The position numbers and the translations under genes were made by a program. From Adiantum capillus-veneris (lineage: Eukaryota; Streptophyta; Polypodiopsida; Polypodiales; Pteridaceae), in contig CM043950.1 of assembly GCA_014529385.2 (NCBI GenBank), forward strand, positions 70,056,935 to 70,120,934: 64,000 nucleotides of DNA. The letters run 5' to 3'. The notes under the pieces were generated by a model that was not told where the DNA came from, ran no database searches, and saw nothing but the letters and a program-made list of their open reading frames with translations. Each line of letters opens with the position of its first letter. The stretch's first letter is position 1. Shown here one piece after another: positions 56,567-64,000 of the stretch.

Positions 56567-57924
56567 GATGTAGATTCCGTCCTCGGAAGCTATTGAGTTG
56601 AAGCTCGTTCGTCGAGGTGGAAGAGCATTTGAGATGAATGTCCTTAGCCTTCTTCAGTCACTGCAAAATCAAACAACATTGGCACAGTAATTGCATTCTC
56701 ATAAGTGATTAAAAAGCATATGCAATTTTAGGTAGACAAATTGATTGGTAAAAGAATTTCAAACAATTTGTCAGCAATGAATATAAATTGCAATGTAATC
56801 AAATGCATAAACAGATGTAAAGGTAAAAAATTAAACAAGTCTGGGGTCGCTAATTTGACGATCGAAAGGCACTAGAGATCGAATATTAATACCATGGGTA
56901 AGCTTCTTAATTTTCTGTGGTCAATTAAGTTGTTTAATCACGAGAGCCAAGTATTCATGTTCGAGGGCTGACTAGAGGCTATATCTAGAAGACCTTGTAG
57001 TTAAGCTACCATAAAAGAAATTTCTCATGAAATCATCGCCTGACTGATTACTTTTTCTTTGACCCCCCAAAGTCTTTTCACAGTGATTCAATTTGATGTG
57101 TGTGCGTATTTTGTATGCCTTGGGTTTTTTGTTTTTCAAGGAAAAGCGCCCACACTGGGAACCTCTAGGGCTCTAGTACCATAGGCAATACATGTGAGTG
57201 AAGTACCAAATCAAGCTGAGATTTCTCTTCCAGCTTAAGATTTTACAGTGTGGCACTTTGATTTTTTGTTTGTTCATTTTTAGCATTTTAATTTTGTAAC
57301 TTTGGGGGGTCATATAACACTGATACACCTCCCCAGGCTCATCACACTAGTAAACTCCCTTTATAATACTTAAGCTAAAGGTCAATAGGGTCAAGCCCAC
57401 TAGAAAGCCCTAGTACATTTCACACAATGCTGCCTAAATCGGATTAAGAACCTAAGTAACCATTGATTATTAGGAAGGCATTTCCCATGGTATTAGAGAA
57501 GATCTCTCACACCTAACTTGGTCAAACTAGCTTAGTCGGACTGCTTGATTTTTAAACCTAGACAAGTGATTATGACAAAAAATTACATTGAATTAAATGT
57601 TTGTTACTAAGCAAATGTGCTGGATATTATCCTACCAATCACAATTAAAGCAGACAATCATAGATGCAAAAAAGATAAGGGGCAATGCTAATGGACAAGA
57701 AACACCTGTTTGTGTCGATGGTCGCGCTTGATTTGAAGAGTGAGTCGAGATAAAGATTCCATGAAGGTCCAAATCCTATCAATAGCAACACGCTCCTCTA
57801 CACACTAGGAAACAAAAGGAATACCTCCATGAGGCACATTAGTGGGAAAAGGTACCAACACTTATTGAACACAACAAAAAACATAAGGAACCCTAACCTG
57901 ATTATTTGCACTCCCCCTAAAGAG
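56567..57924 (-). other. E7 3' untranslated region
   Basis: Collinear with 49409-50820, with no conserved ORF. Preceded by the polypurine tract at 56554-56566. Confidence 0.65.
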
Positions 57925-58347
57925 TCAAGGGAATAGGATATTGTAGAGGTTGGGGGGAAACCCTAAGGCTAAACCCCTATCCTCGTCGTCGAGATAAACA
58001 AAGTCATCATCCATGAGACCATACGTGCCATCTGTGTAGTCCTGTAAACTTTCTTCTTCATCATAGGTGCCCATGTTTACTAAGAAGGTCACTAGACGCC
58101 TATAGTCATCTTGGTCAAAAGGGTAGGCTTGTGCAATGGGAGAAACACTCTCTACTAAGTATGGATCAGACGTGGTCAAGAGACGTACCAGCCATTCTAA
58201 CTCCTCAAAATTCCTCTCACATGCTAGCGTACCTATCAAATCCCATTCACATGCAAGCACTGGAAAGACCATGTGAAATATTTGTGAAAAGTAACGAGGG
58301 TACCTCTCACCCAAGGCAGGAGTGGATGACTCTAGCGTACTAGCCAT
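57925..58347 (-). CDS. E7 small acidic 3' ORF
   Basis: 140 residues from the conserved ATG at 58347 (MASTLESSTPALGERYPRYF). Same layout as 49031-49408: aromatic helical part, then DDDFVYLDDED. The E7 frame reads 15 residues further because the E6 stop is absent. GTGTACAG before the ATG is kept. Conserved and open in both copies. The function is unknown. Confidence 0.6.
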   Translation of the reverse strand: MASTLESSTPALGERYPRYFSQIFHMVFPVLACEWDLIGTLACERNFEELEWLVRLLTTSDPYLVESVSPIAQAYPFDQDDYRRLVTFLVNMGTYDEEESLQDYTDGTYGLMDDDFVYLDDEDRGLALGFPPNLYNILFP

Positions 58348-58594
58348 ATCTGTACACGCAAAAAGATGATGGTTAGAGTGCAAATATTACAAGGGTCGTG
58401 TTCTTGTGCATAATTTGTTTTTATGATTTTGTGTTATGGCTCTTGATCTTTTACTTTTTTATCTTGTTTTTGTGAGTATAAGGCTTTATATATACATTCC
58501 CTAAGATTGGAGATTAAGGGGTCAGGGGGAAAGGTTGAGAGGAAAGTGAGTGAGTGATGATTGTTAGCAAACACTCCCCCCTTCCTTGGGTAGA

Positions 58595-59851
58595 TCATAC
58601 CGTTTGAAATGAGCTCGTCACCCTTTGAAACCAATTGTTCGAGTTGGTAATAGGTGAGGATTTTTGCCAGTAGTTTTCTATTACCCTAGGTGCCTCGTCA
58701 AGTTGCAAGGGTGGTAAGGTACTCTCCCAGGATCGAACTTGAAGTGGTTCATCAGGTGATTCTTGAACACTGGGAGGTGTGGATTCTTTTGTAGCTTCAT
58801 GGAGGTCCACTACTATAGATGGAGGCTGTGTAGAAGCTTTTACCTCTATGGATGTATTACATGAGGAGCTAGAAGCTTCATGGAACTCCCCCCTTCCTGA
58901 GCTAGGTGGAATAAATTGGTTTTGCCTTGGAGCCCAAACTAGCTCTGGACTAGGTGTGTAGCATTCTGTGATCTTTCCCTTCCCATGGTCTGCCATTGAC
59001 TTTAGCGTTACACTGTTTGACTCATATGGGTTTGTTGTCCATAGGGAAGGACACATTTTACATTTAGGTACCCAAATTTTCTCATTTCCATCATAGTAGC
59101 CTTGGGCTTCTAATAGTCGTTTTGGAATCCATCGTGATTTGGTCTTGACTCTCCTAGAGCGCGCTCTTGGTTTTCCAGGGGAATTTTTTCTTGGAATGGA
59201 TGGGAGGGTTGAGGTAGTTGGAAGTAAGGCCTTGGGGACCCATTGATATGTACTCTTAGGTCGTGCAGGTTGAGTACTTGCAATATTACTGCTTGCTGTA
59301 ACTACAAGTGTTGAAGTGCTAGGTTCATGGGTAGCCGGCAAAGACGAGTTAACCACCTTGGCTTGTGAATGTTGGCTATCCTTCAACTTTGCTAGAGTTT
59401 GCATTGTTGGTGACTTTGCTTGAATGATAGGGGTAAGAGTCGGTGGTCGCGTCGTGACACTACCAGTATCCCAATCAATAGTGCATTTGGTTGCCAACAT
59501 CCACGTACGTCCCAGGTTTACGTTACCTTCCATAGCTCCCGCGGGCATGACTAGAAACCTCTGCACTATGCTTCCATTGTCATAGACAACAGGGGTCTGA
59601 AGGACTCCAAGAATAGCAGTTTTCTTTTTATTAATGCCCTTGATATGCATCGTACTCGGGGATAGGGTCGGTTTCCCTAATTGACACCAAACTCCATAGG
59701 ATAACAAATTGTGTTTAGCTCCCGTATCTAATAAGGCATTGTATAGTACTTTCCCATAGGGGCTATTTAGCTCAATTGGGTATCGTAGGGGTGGCTCAGA
59801 TTCTAATGAGTCGTCATCTGTGTCCTCAAAAAATGCTTGCGTGATTCCCAT
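58595..59851 (-). CDS. E7 second protease (PR2) plus W-V-P-K region
   Basis: A 418-codon open frame. Residues about 22-135 form a retropepsin-like domain: RYPIELNSPYGKVLYN, LLDTGAKHNLLSYG, 'FLVMPAGAMEGNVNLGRTWM', 'TKCTIDWDTG', all intact including Asp in DTGA. A Ser/Thr/Pro-rich linker follows, then YQWVPKALL, SRWIPKRLLEAQGYY, IWVPKCKMC (CX2C), ELVWAPRQNQFIPPSSG (fourth motif altered) and an end rich in Trp. In E6 this frame continues from integrase. Here a deletion separates them, and the ATG at 59851 may not be a natural start. Best template for studying the module. Confidence 0.7.
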   Translation of the reverse strand: MGITQAFFEDTDDDSLESEPPLRYPIELNSPYGKVLYNALLDTGAKHNLLSYGVWCQLGKPTLSPSTMHIKGINKKKTAILGVLQTPVVYDNGSIVQRFLVMPAGAMEGNVNLGRTWMLATKCTIDWDTGSVTTRPPTLTPIIQAKSPTMQTLAKLKDSQHSQAKVVNSSLPATHEPSTSTLVVTASSNIASTQPARPKSTYQWVPKALLPTTSTLPSIPRKNSPGKPRARSRRVKTKSRWIPKRLLEAQGYYDGNEKIWVPKCKMCPSLWTTNPYESNSVTLKSMADHGKGKITECYTPSPELVWAPRQNQFIPPSSGRGEFHEASSSSCNTSIEVKASTQPPSIVVDLHEATKESTPPSVQESPDEPLQVRSWESTLPPLQLDEAPRVIENYWQKSSPITNSNNWFQRVTSSFQTV

Positions 59852-60995
59852 ATTAGCCTCTCGTTGGCGTCTAAGACGTTGTTGTCGTTCTCTAGCCTCA
59901 ACTCTTGCTTGGATTTTTTAAAGCTCTGCTTGTTCCTTGGCAGCCTTCTTTTGATGGATGGCTTGCAACTCTTTCTGGCTTGCGGGGTAATTTCACACAC
60001 TCGATATGGTCCCTTACCAGCGTATTTCAATTTCTTCTTTTCATTACGTACCCCGTACATAAGAACTTTATCACCAACCTTGATGTCTTTATCCTTTAAA
60101 TGGCTATCAAACCACTTCTTTCTCCCATCCTTCTCCACTAGAGCATTTCGCACCGCTAATTGCTTCTCTTCATCTAGCCTTTCCAGGATATATAATCGCT
60201 CCACTAAGGGGTTACCATCCCAACCTTCTTGAGAAGCTACTCGAAGACTAGGAATGACAAAATCCCATGGCATAACTGCTTCTTGGCCATACACCATTTT
60301 AAACGGTGTGCAATTAATAGCAACTTTATACGCAGTATGATAAGCCCATAAAGTTGATGTAAGCTTTAGGTCCCAATCAGTGCGATGAGCCTCGACTTTC
60401 TTTGTCAAAATGGAGATGAGAGTTTTGTTGGTACTCTCAGCTTGGCCATTTGCTTGGGGATAATAGGGTGTAGACTTGTGGTGAGATATCATGAAGTTTG
60501 ATGTGAGTTCTTTTATTACTTCATTTATAAAATGAGTTCCATTGTCACTCACAAGTTCAAAGGGGCATCCAAAACGTGTGATAATGTTCTCAAAGAGGAA
60601 CTTAGCTGTTGTTTTTGCATCCGCCTTTCATGTTGCTTTTGCTTTTTGCTTTTTGCTTTTGCTTCAGCCCATTTGGTTACATAGTCGGTAGCCACAATGA
60701 TATATCGTGATTGCGTGTTACGCGCAGCCGGACTAATCGGTCCTACAAAGTCTAAGCCCCACTTTTCAAATGGTTGGGTTACCTTGATGGGATGTAGAGG
60801 CATCCTATCACTTCTTTGTGGCTTCTTGAAGCGTTGGCATTCATCACATCCCTTTGCAAAAAGTGATGCATCCTTAAACAGAGTGGGCCACCAATAGCCT
60901 GACTGTAAGATCTTTCAGGCAGTCAACTTTTCTGAAAAGTGACCACCAGCTACGCCCATATGTGCCTCTTGTAGAATATATAAATACTCATCCTC
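59803..60995 (-). pseudogene. pol: E7 integrase
   Basis: Zinc finger (AHMGVAGGHFSEKL, then a TGA, ... GCDECQ), core ([10 protein letters not shown], 'VSDNGTHF', 'QANGQAESTNKTL' with catalytic Glu intact) and C-terminal region. A run of GCTTTTT-like repeats at about 60636-60668 inserts Lys/Gln-rich sequence and shifts the frame. Near 59975 a deletion relative to E6 removes the end of the C-terminal domain. Confidence 0.82.
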
Positions 60996-62744
60996 GCGGG
61001 CACAACGTCTAAGAACATCATCTTTTCCTCTCTTATAGAGAGTTCCAGCCAGTAAGAAATAGGGTTCGCATTCCTTGATTAATTTTCGAGCTATATCTTT
61101 TCGCTGTTCTTTGGGTGGAAAACCATTAACTAAGAAGTTAACAATCTTTTCACTCCATTCAGGCATTGTCTCAACGATGAACAAAGGAGTATCAGGAAAT
61201 TTATCATCAACCCCCGTAGGAGCTTCGCCATTAGGGATACGAAATAAATGATCCGCCATGACATGTTTCCTCTGAGGCCTCACAACAACGGTGAAGTCAA
61301 ACTCAAGAAGAATTAACAACCATCGTGTAATTCGACCTGTGGAACACGGCTTGTTTACCAAATATAGCAATGCTTAATGATCAACATAAAACACAGACTT
61401 GGTAGCAAGAAGGTAATAGCGAAATTTCTTTACTGCATAAATCATAGCTAGACCTTCACGCTCTGTAGTAGTGTAGTTCAGCTCGGCATCATTTAATTGG
61501 CGACTTGCAAAGCTAATAGGGTAGTCCAATTTATGTTCTCCTGGTTGAGTTAGAACACACCCAATAGCAAAATTTGATGCATCAATATGCACATGAAAAG
61601 GTACATTCCAATCAGGTGTTCGCAGGATTGGAGCACTTGTTAGGGCCTTCTTTAATAACTCATAAGATTGATGACATTCTTCCGTCCAGTGAAACTCGAT
61701 AAGAAGCTTGTACAATGGACGCGCTATCTCGGCAAAGTTTAAAATAAACCTTCGATAATAACCAACATGGCCCATAAATCTTTGAACTCCTTTATAGTTA
61801 GTAGGTGGTGGCAAATCGGCAATGGCTTTAATCTTACTCTCATCTGTGGATATCCCGTTCTTGGACACTATATGCCCTAGAATGACTCCATGCTTAACCC
61901 AAAATTGGCATTTGAAAGGTTTCAATGAGATGCGATAAAATCTGCACCTTTCAAATATTTTTCGTAGATATAACAAATGCTTCTCCCAAGAAGAATAAAC
62001 ACAAAGCTCGTCTAGGAAAGCTTCACAAAACTCCCTTAGAAATTCTTTAAACGCAGTGTTTATTAATCGTTGGAATGTAGCAGGGGCATTTGTTAAGCCA
62101 AAAGCCATAACACGAAATGCAAACACTCCAAACTCTGTGATAAAAGCAGTTTTAGCTTGGTCCTCTAATGCAATTGTGATTTGATTGTAACCAGAGTACC
62201 CATCTAAAAAGCTATAAGCTTCCTTGCCCGCAACTCTCTCGAGCACATGTTCTGAATATGGCAAGGGATAATGATCTCTCCTAGTAGCTGCATTAACTTT
62301 CTTGAGGTCCACGCACACTCTTAGTTTCCCATTATTTTTTGGCACAATGACTATTGGAGAAACCCATTCTGAGTGCTCAATAGGGTATATGAATCCACAT
62401 TGGATAAGTTTTTCAATCTCCTCTTGTACAATTTTGGCGTACTTAGGATTCATTGGATATGGTCGTTGCTGGACGGGTTTAGCAGTGTTGATCATGGGAA
62501 TTGTATGTTGCATCACAGAAGGTGGAACACCCTTCATGTCATGATATGTCCAAGCAAAGATATCCTTGTATTCCTTGAGGAGCTCCTTAAGTACAGTCTC
62601 TTCAGTTTCGGTAAGGTCTTGAGCAATAAAGACTGGTTTAGACTCCTCACCTGGTTTTGCTAATTCTATCTCTTTAACTACCGCTGGACCATCATAGACT
62701 CCACTGCTTCCATTGGTAGGTATTCGTTGGGCTTTGGCATACAC
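60915..62744 (-). pseudogene. pol: E7 reverse transcriptase and RNase H
   Basis: An open 456-codon frame from 62744 to 61374 carries the RT motifs CGFIYPIEHSEWVSP, 'VDLKKVNAATRRDHYPL', 'FGLTNAPATFQRL' and catalytic-site FLDE (Asp-Glu instead of Asp-Asp), then RNase H (HIDASNFAIGCVL, 'REGLAMIYAVKKF'). A TAA replaces Gln in VDHQAL, after which the frame goes on (LYLVNKPCSTG, 'VMADHLFRIPNG'). Confidence 0.87.
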
Positions 62745-63067
62745 AGCCTTTCGCTCCCCCGTGGTATAAGATTTAAAATGTTCAGGAGCCGTATGTAAGT
62801 CAGCAGGCTCTTGTCCTGATGGAAACCTTTCTTTTAGTTCTGCCTCCTTTTGTTGTTGTGCTAACTCTCAGTTTTGACGTCTTCTTATAGTTCGACTCAA
62901 TATCGGCTCTGTAACCTCCAATTGAGCGAGGTCAATGGGTCGCGGGCTGCACCACATGACACTCAGGAGATGTTCACCCCAATTGTCTACTAGCTTTCAA
63001 TGAGCATCACATGCCCCTAGATAGCTAAGCCATTCTGCAGTAGATCTTTCCTTGTTTATCCTAGCTC
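62745..63067 (-). pseudogene. E7 spacer between PR1 and RT
   Basis: Basic and acidic low-complexity spacer corresponding to E6 44250-44580. It has a TGA where E6 reads an Arg-Gln-Asn-Arg-type segment. No domain. Confidence 0.5.
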
Positions 63068-64000
63068 TCACATTTGCTCGAATCGTCGTCTCTTATATGA
63101 CCTTTGTTTCTTGGTAAGGTTTTGATTTTGGTAATTGTTTGAACTCGACTCGCCTAATAGGTCTTCGCTTGTATCTTCTTCACTCTCATATAAATTACCA
63201 TAGATGGTCGTACTAGGCCTTGAGTGTTCAGTTTCTATACTTGGTTCACTCGATGTTTCTTCAGGTTCTGAATCCATTTCTCCCTGAGATTTCGTTTCTG
63301 ATGTGTATTGGCCTGAAGCCTTTGAGGAATCATCGGTTTCACTCTCAGGTAGGTGTGCCTCTTTCTTATCATCGGATGTTACATGCGCTACACCTAACAT
63401 GTTTACTAGTGCAATGTGTGGTATCTCTTCCCCATCTGGTGTTACCCAGGTTGTTCCTCTAGCTCCCCATGTATCTATAGTTGCCGCTAGGTGTACCCAA
63501 TCGACATTGTCTGACTCAGCCATTCCGGGTAGGATATCCATATAAGGAGAGTTCTCCCCAATATCCATGTCTTCGTTACACGTGTAACAATACTGTAATG
63601 GAGCTGAGTGAATTGTTGTGTCTGATCGATTATCAATGATGAATTTATTTCCTAGAGGATGAGTTCAACCACTTAAAAGATCAACTCGAATGACAGAGTC
63701 TTGGAACTGTAAGTAGACGTGGTTTTTGGACAAGTCATGCACCATTTTTGCTTCCCTCATGAATGGACGCCCTAAGATCATCTCAAATGACATAGGATGC
63801 TTGGAAAAATCCATAACAATGAAAGTTTGTCTTACCTTGTGTCCCAAGACCTTGATTCTGAGATCCTTTAGCATTCCAATAGGCGTAACAATAGATCCAT
63901 TAGCCATTTTTACCACTACGCTTGTGGCTTCAAGGTGAGGTCGCCCCATAGACTCCCAACTACTCTTTGTCACCATGCTGACTCCCGCACCACCCTCAAG
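63068..64000 (-). pseudogene. E7 first protease (PR1), running off the window
   Basis: MGRPHLEATSVVVKM, 'MILGRPFMREAKMVHDL', 'YMDILPGMAESDNVDWVHLA'. TGA at 63662-63664 stands where E6 has CGA (Arg). At the window end the catalytic triplet reads L-E-G-G-A-G (Glu codon 63995-63997) where E6 and E3 have L-D-G-G-A-G, so PR1 would be inactive here. Upstream sequence lies outside. Confidence 0.75.

Larger units (their letters stand above)
55921..64000 (-). mobile_element. E7: family B gypsy element, continues past the window
   Basis: On the minus strand: LTR 55921-56553, 3' UTR, acidic ORF, W-V-P-K/PR2 ORF, integrase, RNase H, RT, PR1. Gag and the other LTR lie beyond 64000. Homologous along its length to E6 but better preserved in RT and PR2. 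Carries several point stops, a deletion at the integrase/PR2 border and a (TTTTTGC)-type expansion in the integrase. Confidence 0.92.

Overview
This is a stretch of a large, repeat-rich plant nuclear genome. The evidence is Ty3/gypsy and Ty1/copia LTR retrotransposons with tRNA-type primer sites, plant-style TATA boxes in the LTRs, very many (CA)n/(GA)n microsatellites, and no compact genes. The Tat-type element with two RNase H domains and the unusual gypsy family point to a land plant. A fern or other non-angiosperm is my guess, not something the sequence proves. I see no intact, recognisable host gene.

Layout. 1-272 and 10288-21516 are one block of low-copy paralogous DNA in which the same exon-like modules recur. 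It is split by E1, a nearly intact Tat-like gypsy element (273-10287, + strand; 1.94-kb LTRs; gag and pol open). A solo LTR lies at 12756-13514. E2, a nearly intact copia element (21517-26692, - strand), interrupts an apparent 3' splice site, and the exon-like sequence resumes at 26698-27177. E3 (27178 to about 31087, -) is a truncated, internally deleted member of 'family B' gypsy. It is fused to E4, a 5'-truncated copia element (about 31087-32533, +). 32534-37024 returns to paralogous host DNA. E5 is an old copia relic (37130-37840 and 51474-53600) split by E6, a full-length family B element (37841-51468, +; ATGCA target duplication). 53601-55920 holds simple repeats, a duplicated segment and a foldback element carrying a tRNA-like module. 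E7, a third family B copy (- strand), runs from 55921 past the end of the window.

The most interesting system is family B (E3, E6, E7). Besides Gag, PR, RT, RNase H and integrase, it carries a second retropepsin-like domain (DTGA) joined to the integrase C-terminus. This runs into a domain with repeated W-V/I-P-K motifs, followed by a separate small acidic ORF before the 3' UTR. These extra parts keep recognisable coding sequence in two or three degraded copies. The first protease has DGG in place of DTG/DSG in E6, and EGG in E7.

The host modules recur in the same order: a unit with an AG|GT junction, a GGTACT minisatellite, a TATA/hairpin unit, a 'MAKGMDKH' exon-like frame, a 'VTFSAMVFKVPW' frame, a 'LALSQG' frame and a 'NVFLED' frame. 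They look like a decayed, segmentally duplicated gene family of unknown function.
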